Source: an uncultured Clostridia bacterium (GTDB taxonomy: Bacteria; Bacillota; Clostridia; Oscillospirales; Acutalibacteraceae). From it: 33,478 bases of DNA. Within the stretch, counting starts at the first letter, position 1. Each line of letters begins with the position of its first letter. Positions 1 through 6,279 of the stretch are shown piece by piece. Location: the NCBI GenBank assembly GCA_937892115.1, contig CALAUI010000027.1:1-33478 (forward strand). The letters are read 5' to 3'. A model generated the notes under the pieces. That model ran no database searches. It had not been told where the DNA came from and saw nothing but the letters and a program-made list of their open reading frames with translations. The position numbers and the translations under genes are program-made.

Positions 1-160
1 GACTACTCTGAGACAAAATGTACCTCGTGTTTAAGTTCACTCCGCTCGGCTTGATGTTTTACTGATCAGCTTAATCTTCGTTTCATAGCAGCCGTCTGCT
101 TCGTTGCCCTCAATCGGTCGCAAAATACTCAACGGTTATCCGTTATAATTCTTCTTTTAC
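1..160. other. noncoding left edge with small hairpins
   Basis: No convincing coding frame is seen. The stretch contains short inverted repeats: GCAG-CCGT-CTGC at 88-99 and AACGG-TTAT-CCGTT at 131-144. Read on the minus strand it has purine-rich words such as GAGCGGAGTGAAC, similar in style to the noncoding sequence around the tRNA-Val at 8271-8990. It could be the tail of a tRNA-associated or other repetitive element whose main part lies outside the window. Function unknown. Confidence 0.35.
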
Positions 161-167
161 TCCCCTC

Positions 168-196
168 TTGAAATTATTGCGGATTGGTATTATTAT
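168..196 (+). promoter_or_regulatory. sigma-A-type promoter of ridA
   Basis: A -35 box TTGAAA (168-173) is separated by exactly 17 bases from a -10 box TATTAT (191-196), with TGG just before the -10. Transcription would begin near 203, leaving a leader of about 20 nt that carries the AAGGAG ribosome binding site of the gene at 225. Confidence 0.7.
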
Positions 197-224
197 GGAA
201 TAAATAATTATAAGGAGAAGTATT

Positions 225-596
225 ATGAATTATATCAAGACAGATAAAGCACCCGGTGCAATCGGACCCTATTCTCAGGCAATAACCGCCAACGGTTTCC
301 TTTTTACTTCAGGTCAGATTCCCATTAACCCCGCAACGGGAAACGTTGATGCCGTTACTATTGCCGAGCAGGCGCATCAGTCCTGCAAAAATCTTGCCGC
401 AGTATGCGAAGCGGCAGGCACTTCTCTTGACAAAGCGGTAAAGACGACCTGTTTCCTTGCGGATATGGCTGATTTTGCGGCATTCAACGAAGTATATGCT
501 CAGTATTTTACTTGCAATCCCGCCCGTTCCTGTGTTGCGGTCAAAGCACTTCCCAAGGGAGTTCTCTGCGAAATCGAGCTTGTTGCAGAGTTATAA
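225..596 (+). CDS. ridA: RidA family enamine/imine deaminase
   Basis: This 123-residue protein has the RidA/YjgF/TdcF length and hallmarks: N-terminal KAPGAIGPYSQAI, FTSGQIPINPATG, a central VKTTCFLADMADFAAFNEVY, and the C-terminal PARSCVAVKALPKGVLCEIE, which includes the conserved Arg of the family and the ALPKG..EIE ending. RidA proteins are cytosolic trimers that hydrolyse reactive 2-aminoacrylate and related imines released by PLP enzymes, protecting those enzymes from damage. AAGGAG lies 6-7 nt before the ATG. It is first in a two-gene unit with the S51-like gene 27 bases downstream, ending at the terminator near 1324. Family assignment is secure; which imine source it serves here is not visible. 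Confidence 0.93.
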   Translation: MNYIKTDKAPGAIGPYSQAITANGFLFTSGQIPINPATGNVDAVTIAEQAHQSCKNLAAVCEAAGTSLDKAVKTTCFLADMADFAAFNEVYAQYFTCNPARSCVAVKALPKGVLCEIELVAEL

Positions 597-623
597 TTCA
601 CATTAAATAAAAACGGAGAAATT

Positions 624-1313
624 ATGGGAAACGTTGTTGCGATAGGCGGCGGTTTTGATATTGAGCCCGCCCATGAATGGAAGCTTGCCCGCTATCTGTA
701 TTCTCTGACAGGCAAGGAGCGTCCGAATTATCTTTATATGCCTTCGGGATTTGGCGGATACAGCGAAAAGTATATAGATAAACAGTTTGCTCTCGGCTGT
801 GAAATTGACATTTTACGCTATTTTGATGATTCTCAGGCAGAGATGGCTGAAAAAATCAGATGGGCAGATATTATCTTTATGCCCGGCGGGAACTCCACTT
901 TCCCCATTCATATCTGTAAAAAGAAGGAAGCGGATAAATACCTGCGCGAGGTCTTTGAGGAAAAAGAAACCGTTCTTTCGGGTAAATGCGCAGGCGCAAT
1001 GTTCTGGTTTGAAGAAAGCTATGACAACGACGGTCCCGATGACAGCTTTGAATTCATTAAGCCCCTGGGCTTTATCCCCTATTGTATGTGTCCCCATTTT
1101 GATAGCCCCGAGTGGATGCCGTTTGAGGACCTTGCAAAGACGAGAAAGCTGTCAAGCATTGCCATTGACAACGGTGCCGCTATCAGCTTTTTAGGTGATA
1201 AGCGCGAAATCTTTACCGTATCCGGCAAAGAAAAAGTCTATCTCTTTGATGCAAATAATAACTACAAAAAGATTGACCTTACCGTTGATAATGAGGCACT
1301 TGCTTCGCTGTAA
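624..1313 (+). CDS. peptidase S51 (dipeptidase E-like) / class I GATase-like protein
   Basis: A 229-residue cytosolic protein of the peptidase E fold. It starts with the GGGF loop, has MPGGNSTFPIH around residues 88-98, and the nucleophile-elbow motif GKCAGAMFWF near residue 120. The motif PHFD near residue 154 fits the catalytic His region. S51 enzymes such as PepE cleave N-terminal Asp dipeptides with a Ser nucleophile in GxSAGA. Here that position is Cys (GKCAGA), as in class I glutamine amidotransferases, so the protein may be a Cys-dependent hydrolase or may act on another substrate. Length matches PepE-like proteins. The ATG has GGAGAAATT upstream. It is probably co-transcribed with ridA. 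The fold call is good; the substrate is unknown. Confidence 0.8.
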   Translation: MGNVVAIGGGFDIEPAHEWKLARYLYSLTGKERPNYLYMPSGFGGYSEKYIDKQFALGCEIDILRYFDDSQAEMAEKIRWADIIFMPGGNSTFPIHICKKKEADKYLREVFEEKETVLSGKCAGAMFWFEESYDNDGPDDSFEFIKPLGFIPYCMCPHFDSPEWMPFEDLAKTRKLSSIAIDNGAAISFLGDKREIFTVSGKEKVYLFDANNNYKKIDLTVDNEALASL

Positions 1314-1323
1314 ATATAAACAA

Positions 1324-1353
1324 CCCGCCGAAAATTTTTCGACGGGCTTTTTT
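1324..1353. terminator. bidirectional terminator between convergent genes
   Basis: The hairpin CCCGCCGAAAA / TTTTCGACGGG (1324-1346) is followed on the plus strand by CTTTTTTGC and on the minus strand by a T-rich tract. It sits between the end of the S51-like gene (1313) and the end of the minus-strand putative anti-sigma gene (1357), so it probably serves both. Confidence 0.8.
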
Positions 1354-1356
1354 GCT

Positions 1357-2628
1357 TTATTCGGGTACGGTGACAAAGTATCCCTTGGTTGTCATTGTTA
1401 CAACTTCTGCTGCTCTTGAAACTGAGGTCCTGCCCTCACTGTCTGTTACGGGCTGCTGCGGCTCGGATGTTTTATCAATTTTTACCAGTTCGGCAAAGGT
1501 CATATTATAGCTTTTCATCAGATAATCCGCTGTTGCCTTTGCTCCGATATTGAAGCAGTATCTGTAACCGATGATATTGGTTTCAACGTAACCGCTTTCA
1601 TATATTCTGAGGTATTTAGTTGAGACGTTCAGCTCGTTGATGTCTACGGTGATTGTTAAAAATATTCCGCCCGGCTCCGTCTGAACGTTTGATGCGTTTT
1701 TGCCGGATTTCAGCATAGCCGAAACGTCTTTGGGCGAAACCGGCATATCAACTCTTTCGCCCAAGCTTCTGATTCTTTCATAGGTGACCGTATTATCCCA
1801 GTCAAGGTCCTCCATCATCCCGGCAAGCGTTTCGGGCTGATAGCTGACATTCATATAGGCGACGGGATAATCAAGCAAGGGGAATTTTACACCGATTACG
1901 AAATCCGTTCCGAAGCCCTGAAGCGATACGATATCGGCGACCTGTGTGTATTCCTTATCAAGATTATCGGTTGCCTTAAGCATAAAATTCTTTTTTAATA
2001 CGGTCGGATTTCTGAAATTGTATCGGCTTTCGTAACGGTCACCCGTATAAACGTATTCTTTTCCGTTGTAATTTACAACGTTGAATCTTGACGGCAGAGA
2101 CCATTTGCTCCAGCTGTCGTCCTTACCGTATGCGGTTTCCGCGGCTGTTGTGGAAATTGACGGGAGTTTTCCCTTGTCCGGGTAGGAATATGCTGCGCCG
2201 GAGCGGTTCGTTTCCGTTTTTTCGTCCGTCAGAAGAACCGTTGTGCTGCCGTCAATATAAAACTCGTTGCCCTTATCGTCAACATATAAATCGCTTTCCC
2301 CTTTTACTTTATGAGCAATCGTAGTTTCAATTTTACCGTTTTCATCGGTGAAGCTGACCATTACCGTGTCGTTTTCACCGGTTTTTGATTCTGCGGAAAT
2401 CTTAACACGGTCGTTTCGCATTATTTTTATACCCACAGCACAGCCGATGATGACAATAAGCGATGCCGCTGCGGCGATAAACGGCCTTATGGTTACGCCT
2501 GAGTTACGTTTTACGGGAATTTCGGGTTTTGTTTCTGCTTCGGATATCTCTTTTTTCAGTTCGTCCCATTTGTCGGGCACTGATTTATATGCTTTTTCTT
2601 TAAGCGATTTTTCAAGCTTACTTTTCAT
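1357..2628 (-). CDS. membrane-anchored putative anti-sigma factor
   Basis: About 423 residues. A charged N-terminal cytosolic part of ~47 residues (KSLKEKAYKSVPDKWDELKKEI) is followed by one membrane segment at ~48-70 (FIAAAASLIVIIGCAVGIKI) and a large extracytoplasmic domain rich in Tyr, Asp and Thr that I do not recognise. The start at 2628 is chosen because GGAGGTGAGCAG precedes that ATG; an upstream ATG (2658) has no such site. The gene begins 11 bases inside the end of the ECF sigma gene, a classic coupled sigma/anti-sigma arrangement. No zinc-binding HxxxCxxC anti-sigma motif is visible, so the role is inferred from position and topology. The extracytoplasmic domain would be the sensor. 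An alternative is a target of the sigma factor with no inhibitory role. Confidence 0.65.
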   Translation of the reverse strand: MKSKLEKSLKEKAYKSVPDKWDELKKEISEAETKPEIPVKRNSGVTIRPFIAAAASLIVIIGCAVGIKIMRNDRVKISAESKTGENDTVMVSFTDENGKIETTIAHKVKGESDLYVDDKGNEFYIDGSTTVLLTDEKTETNRSGAAYSYPDKGKLPSISTTAAETAYGKDDSWSKWSLPSRFNVVNYNGKEYVYTGDRYESRYNFRNPTVLKKNFMLKATDNLDKEYTQVADIVSLQGFGTDFVIGVKFPLLDYPVAYMNVSYQPETLAGMMEDLDWDNTVTYERIRSLGERVDMPVSPKDVSAMLKSGKNASNVQTEPGGIFLTITVDINELNVSTKYLRIYESGYVETNIIGYRYCFNIGAKATADYLMKSYNMTFAELVKIDKTSEPQQPVTDSEGRTSVSRAAEVVTMTTKGYFVTVPE

Positions 2629-3157
2629 TCTGCTCACCTCCGGAATAAATTTTACCAAGCTTTTTGACAGCGTTGTTGTAGGTCCAGAATACCGTGCCTT
2701 TCGGCAGATTCAGTTCCTTTGCGGTCTGTGTGAGAGTCATATCGCCGAAAAGTCTCAGCATAACAATATCACGTTCTTTTTTGTTAAGGGAATCAAGCAT
2801 TTTCAGAGCCGTAAGTCTTTCGTCGGAGCGATTGATATATTCGGTTTTATCCGCAATATTTTCCGCTTCGTCTATGGACAGACTGACCCTGTTTCGCCTT
2901 GATAAATCAATCGCTTTGTTTTTTGCGATTGTAAAAATCCAGCTTGAGCCCTTTTCTCCGGCACGGAATGATGCCGAACTGCGCATAACGGAGATAAAAG
3001 TATCCTGCATAACGTCCTCTGCGGTATCCGGATTACCGGTCAGACGCAATGCGTAAAAATACACGGGCTTGCTCATTCCTTTATAGAGGGTTTCCAGAGC
3101 AGCCATATCTCCAAGGGCAATTTTTTTAATCAGATTGTTGATTTCGTGATTTGTCAT
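2618..3157 (-). CDS. ECF-type RNA polymerase sigma factor
   Basis: About 179 residues, typical of extracytoplasmic-function sigma factors. Region 2 is recognisable in LYKGMSKPVYFYALRLTGN, then DTAEDVMQDTFISVMRS and the SSWIFTIAKNKAIDLSRR helix. Region 4 is the C-terminal helix-turn-helix LNKKERDIVMLRLFGDMTL followed by TQTAKELNLPKGTVFWTYNN. There is no region 1.1 or 3. The start at 3157 has an ideal AAGGAGGTGAGAG site; the more upstream ATG at 3181 does not. It directs RNA polymerase to a stress or envelope regulon that is not identifiable here, and is probably held inactive by the overlapping membrane protein. The recognition helix carries FWTYNN where many relatives have KSRLHR, so the specificity may be unusual. 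Confidence 0.9.
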   Translation of the reverse strand: MTNHEINNLIKKIALGDMAALETLYKGMSKPVYFYALRLTGNPDTAEDVMQDTFISVMRSSASFRAGEKGSSWIFTIAKNKAIDLSRRNRVSLSIDEAENIADKTEYINRSDERLTALKMLDSLNKKERDIVMLRLFGDMTLTQTAKELNLPKGTVFWTYNNAVKKLGKIYSGGEQNEK

Positions 3158-3217
3158 TCTCTCACCTCCTTCGCATATCATAACGGAGCAAAATCAAAAA
3201 GTATTTGAATTATTTAA

Positions 3218-3246
3218 AATTTATCATAAATATTTTTTACGGTCAA
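3218..3246 (-). promoter_or_regulatory. candidate promoter of the sigma/anti-sigma operon
   Basis: Read on the minus strand, TTGACC (3246-3241), 17 bases, then TAAATT (3223-3218) preceded by TGA as an extended -10. It lies 61 bases upstream of the sigma start. It resembles a housekeeping promoter more than an ECF one, so autoregulation is not evident. It is back to back with the plus-strand promoter at 3252-3280. Confidence 0.5.
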
Positions 3247-3251
3247 TTATA

Positions 3252-3280
3252 TTGAAAAAAGCGGCGGAATTTAGTATAAT
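3252..3280 (+). promoter_or_regulatory. sigma-A promoter of the ECF transporter S-component operon
   Basis: TTGAAA (3252-3257), 17-base spacer, TATAAT (3275-3280). The predicted transcript starts near 3287, giving a leader of only ~40 nt before the ATG at 3327, too short for a known riboswitch. Confidence 0.75.
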
Positions 3281-3326
3281 GACACTGCGTTGTATCCTTA
3301 CGGAACAGCAGCAGGAGGAATTTAAT

Positions 3327-3908
3327 ATGAAAGAATCAACAAAAAAGGCAGTAGGGCTCGGTTTGCTTACCGCAGTCGTCGTTGTTTTGCAGATGTCGGC
3401 GGTTGTGATAAGATTCGGAGTCTTCCAGATTTCCCTTGTTCTCATTCCGATAGTAGTCGGTGCGGCATTATACGGAATAAGCGCGGGAGCGTGGCTCGGA
3501 TTTGTTTTCGGAGCAGTTGTTCTGCTCAACGGAGACGCCACGGCATTTTTTGCCATTAGCGTGCCCGGAACAATAATCACCGTTCTCGTCAAGGGTATGA
3601 CGGCAGGATTATTATCGGCGCTTGTCTATAAACTGATTGAATCAAAAAGCAGGACGGCTGCCTGCTTCGGCGCGGCATTTACGGCACCCGTTGTCAATAC
3701 GGGGATATTCGTTCTCGGCTGCCGTATATTCTTCTTTGATACACTCAGGGAATGGGCATCGGGCGCGGGCTATGAATCTGTATGGAAATATATATTGATT
3801 GCCTTTATCGGAGGCAATTTTCTCATAGAGCTTGCAGTAAATATGATACTCAGCCCCGCGGTGGTCAGAGTAATTGACCTGGGAAAAAGAAAGCATTTGA
3901 GAGGATAA
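3327..3908 (+). CDS. ECF transporter S component (substrate unknown)
   Basis: About 193 residues, almost all in hydrophobic segments (roughly six): residues ~8-30 (GLGLLTAVVVVLQMSAVVIR), then SLVLIPIVVGAALYGISAGAW, LGFVFGAVVLLNG, VLVKGMTAGLLSALVYKLI, TAPVVNTGIFVLGCRIFFF and the final segment YILIAFIGGNFLIELAVNMI. Size and pattern, including the GISAGAWLGFVFGAV and KGMTAGLL segments, match vitamin/metal S components of energy-coupling factor importers. The start at 3327 follows AGGAGG; an in-frame ATG at 3252 overlaps the promoter. No ATPase or EcfT gene is nearby, so it would rely on a shared energising module (group II). The next gene encodes a DUF4430-type lipoprotein six bases downstream, which suggests a captured ligand such as a cobamide, but that is inference. 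Confidence 0.82.
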   Translation: MKESTKKAVGLGLLTAVVVVLQMSAVVIRFGVFQISLVLIPIVVGAALYGISAGAWLGFVFGAVVLLNGDATAFFAISVPGTIITVLVKGMTAGLLSALVYKLIESKSRTAACFGAAFTAPVVNTGIFVLGCRIFFFDTLREWASGAGYESVWKYILIAFIGGNFLIELAVNMILSPAVVRVIDLGKRKHLRG

Positions 3909-3914
3909 TCATAT

Positions 3915-4385
3915 ATGAAATCAAAAAAGAAAAGAATTACGGTGACCGCGGCGGTATTCTGCATATTGCTGACGTTAATTATGTCGGGATGCGATAAAAC
4001 CGAAGTCCCGAAGCCCGATTCATCGGGAATCGTCACTTCCTCAACTAAAGCCGAAACGGAAAAGGAAGCGGGCAAAGAGGCCACGGTTATGGGCGAAGGA
4101 AACACGGCGTTTGATTTTGCGGTCATTGATGCGGACGGTACGCAGACGGATTTTGAAATCCGTACCGATAAAATAACCGTGGGAGATGCCCTTCAGGAGC
4201 TGGGACTTATTGACGGCGACGAAGGTCAGTACGGGCTTTACGTCAAGACCGTCAACGGCGTTACTTATGATTATGATAAAGACGGAAAATACTGGGCGTT
4301 TTATATTGACGGAGAGTACGCTTCCTCCGGAGCGGATACCACGGATATAGTACCCGGCTCGGTATATTCCTTCAAAGCAGAATAA
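3915..4385 (+). CDS. DUF4430-type lipoprotein, possible ligand-binding partner of the S component
   Basis: 156 residues with a lipoprotein signal: basic KSKKKR, a hydrophobic stretch, and the lipobox-like LIMSGC with Cys26 as the lipidated residue. A Ser/Thr/Glu-rich linker (~27-60) leads to a compact domain. Its elements TVGDALQELGLIDG, YGLYVKTVNGVTYDYDKDGKYW and AFYIDGEYASSGADTTDI.PGSVYSF are characteristic of the DUF4430 domain, related to the C-terminal domain of transcobalamin/intrinsic factor. It would sit on the outer face of the membrane. Its ATG follows the S-component stop by six bases and uses AGAGG inside that gene's end, so the two are co-translated. Ligand presentation to the S component is a reasonable inference; the ligand is not shown by sequence. 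Confidence 0.75.
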   Translation: MKSKKKRITVTAAVFCILLTLIMSGCDKTEVPKPDSSGIVTSSTKAETEKEAGKEATVMGEGNTAFDFAVIDADGTQTDFEIRTDKITVGDALQELGLIDGDEGQYGLYVKTVNGVTYDYDKDGKYWAFYIDGEYASSGADTTDIVPGSVYSFKAE

Positions 4386-4397
4386 AGGAGAAATAAT

Positions 4398-6071
4398 ATG
4401 AAAAAGACGTTCAGATCAGTTATTGCGATACTGCTTTCACTCATGCTTGTCGCAGGTACGCTTTGCCTTTCGTCCTTTGCAGAGGATAAAACCGTAAAAT
4501 TCGCAATCGCATCGGATACTCATGTTGATGACATTTCCGAAACCCTTGAGGTAAATTTCCCCGAGAGCAATCTTTATTTCCATGCAGACGGCTCCGGCAA
4601 TCTTTATTCGGAATCCACCGCAATTACAAAGCAGTTCCTTTATGATGCCACCGGAAACGGTGCAGACTTCATTCTTGTCTGCGGCGACCTTACAAGGTCG
4701 GGCACGGAGGAACAGCATCTCAGCGTAGCGCAGATTTTCAGATCCTTTATGCAGGAAACCGAAATTCCCGTTTACGTAATTCCCGGCAATCACGACCATT
4801 TTGACAGTACGCCCGACGAATTCAAGCAGTATTATGCCGAATTCGGCTATGATAATGCGCTTGTCGTTGACGATAAGACCGCATCATATACCGCTGATAT
4901 TCCCGGCAATTTCAGACTTATCGGCGTTGACTCCACCAATCCCGGCTCAAACGGAGACGGTATTGACGGCAGACTTCTCAAGTGGATTGAAACACAGGTA
5001 AGCCAGGCAAAGAAGGACGGCAAAGAGGTCATCTATATGATGCATCATCCCCTTCTTGAGCATCTTTTCCTCGGCAGAATAATCATGAAGGACTTTATCG
5101 TCAGCAATACCGACTATATGGCAGAGAAATTCTGCGATATGGGTATCAAAATGGTATTTACCGGTCATGAACACGGCAACGATGTTGCTTCCTTTACCGG
5201 CAGGAAAGGCGATACCGTCTATGACGTACTTACTACGGCGCTTACGGCATATCCTCTTGAATACCGTATGGCAACCTATAACGGTGAAGAGTATAAATTT
5301 GAAATCAACGGCATTGACGAGTGCGATTTTGATTCCCTTGTTAACGGTTATAATGCCGAACAGCTTGCCCTTATGGAAAGCGATTATGAAGAATATGCAA
5401 GAGGATGCTTCAGATATGCAATCGAGAAGAAAATCCTTAAGTATACCAGCCCCGATTTTATCAAGGATAAGCTGAAGGTCACGGACGGCGCGCTGGCGGA
5501 CGTGGTTGACGACCTTATGAGTCTTGTGGTTGAAGCCCTTGATATGCCTCTTTACGACAGCGGCGAGGGAGTCAGCATTCAGTCGCTTGCAGAGAGCAAG
5601 GGCGTTACCATTCCCGACTCCGAATATAATACTCTGTGTGAGCTTGCTTCGGCGGTAGTTGCCCTGCATTATCACGGCGATGAAAATATGCCCAGCAGCT
5701 CTACTCCCGAATGCGAAATCCTCGTAAAAGGTCTTAATACCGGGCTTGAATATATTCTTTCAAATTGCGGTAACGGACTGAATGTGCTCAATATGATAGC
5801 CGCCGATGCCTTCGGTGAAAACAGCAGCGAAGCAAAGCAGCTTTCAAAATGGTTTACGGCAGTAAAATTCGGCAAAGAGGATTCGTATAAAATTGCAGGT
5901 CAGGTGCTTTATCCCCTGCTTGACAATTTCACCTTTGACAAGGCACCCGGCGACAGAGACATCACGATAAAAGTAAATCAGGATAAGAGCGCAATCACCT
6001 TCGCTGATTGGATCAAAGCAATCTTCAGATACATCTTCAATCTGTTCAGAGGCGTATTTTATCTTAAATAA
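4398..6071 (+). CDS. secreted calcineurin-like metallophosphoesterase
   Basis: 557 residues with a Sec signal peptide (MKKTFRSVIAILLSLMLVAG then TLCLSSFAED, cleavage near 28). The metallophosphoesterase metal ligands are all present in order: D40-T-H42, G96-D97, G130-N-H-D-H134, H216-H217, and G256-H-E-H-G260. Residues ~270-530 form a helical extension of unknown role. It would hydrolyse a phosphate ester outside the cell with a two-metal centre; the substrate is unknown. It ends with an aromatic, basic tail WIKAIFRYIFNLFRGVF that resembles the ends of two other secreted proteins in this window and may keep the protein at the surface. It follows the DUF4430 gene by 12 bases (AAAGGAG site) and is terminated at 6089. 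Confidence 0.9.
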   Translation: MKKTFRSVIAILLSLMLVAGTLCLSSFAEDKTVKFAIASDTHVDDISETLEVNFPESNLYFHADGSGNLYSESTAITKQFLYDATGNGADFILVCGDLTRSGTEEQHLSVAQIFRSFMQETEIPVYVIPGNHDHFDSTPDEFKQYYAEFGYDNALVVDDKTASYTADIPGNFRLIGVDSTNPGSNGDGIDGRLLKWIETQVSQAKKDGKEVIYMMHHPLLEHLFLGRIIMKDFIVSNTDYMAEKFCDMGIKMVFTGHEHGNDVASFTGRKGDTVYDVLTTALTAYPLEYRMATYNGEEYKFEINGIDECDFDSLVNGYNAEQLALMESDYEEYARGCFRYAIEKKILKYTSPDFIKDKLKVTDGALADVVDDLMSLVVEALDMPLYDSGEGVSIQSLAESKGVTIPDSEYNTLCELASAVVALHYHGDENMPSSSTPECEILVKGLNTGLEYILSNCGNGLNVLNMIAADAFGENSSEAKQLSKWFTAVKFGKEDSYKIAGQVLYPLLDNFTFDKAPGDRDITIKVNQDKSAITFADWIKAIFRYIFNLFRGVFYLK

Positions 6072-6088
6072 TTTACGGGTTAATTAAG

Positions 6089-6119
6089 GGCCATCCTGCG
6101 GGATGGCCTGTTGATTTTT
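6089..6119 (+). terminator. Rho-independent terminator
   Basis: A perfect 8-bp stem GGCCATCC-TGCG-GGATGGCC (6089-6108) followed by TGTTGATTTTT. It ends the S component / lipoprotein / phosphoesterase unit. Confidence 0.85.
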
Positions 6120-6207
6120 ACAGAGAGAGTATCTCAATAACAGCAAAACAATTGTTTGCCCACACACTTTGTTGACAATTTTCAGTCGTTTTGCAAAATC
6201 TGTCTAT

Positions 6208-6236
6208 TTGATTGATGTTCAAAAATATGGTATAAA
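6208..6236 (+). promoter_or_regulatory. extended -10 promoter of the LRR protein gene
   Basis: TTGATT (6208-6213), 17 bases, TATAAA (6231-6236) preceded by TGG. The start codon at 6280 is ~37 nt after the expected +1, with GCGGAGG just upstream. Confidence 0.6.
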
Positions 6237-6279
6237 TAATGAATAAACATCTTTATTGCTATACGCGGAGGAAAATTTT

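Noticed and set aside
3281..3326. Cobalamin or other riboswitch before the S component
   Set aside because: The strong promoter at 3252-3280 leaves a leader of only ~40 nt, too short for known vitamin riboswitches.
4947..5675. 242-residue minus-strand open frame antisense to the phosphoesterase
   Set aside because: No start signals or domain; the plus-strand gene explains the sequence.
6172..6200. Alternative promoter with a perfect TTGACA at 6172
   Set aside because: No acceptable -10 box lies 16-18 bases downstream; the TTGATT/TATAAA pair at 6208-6236 is better placed.
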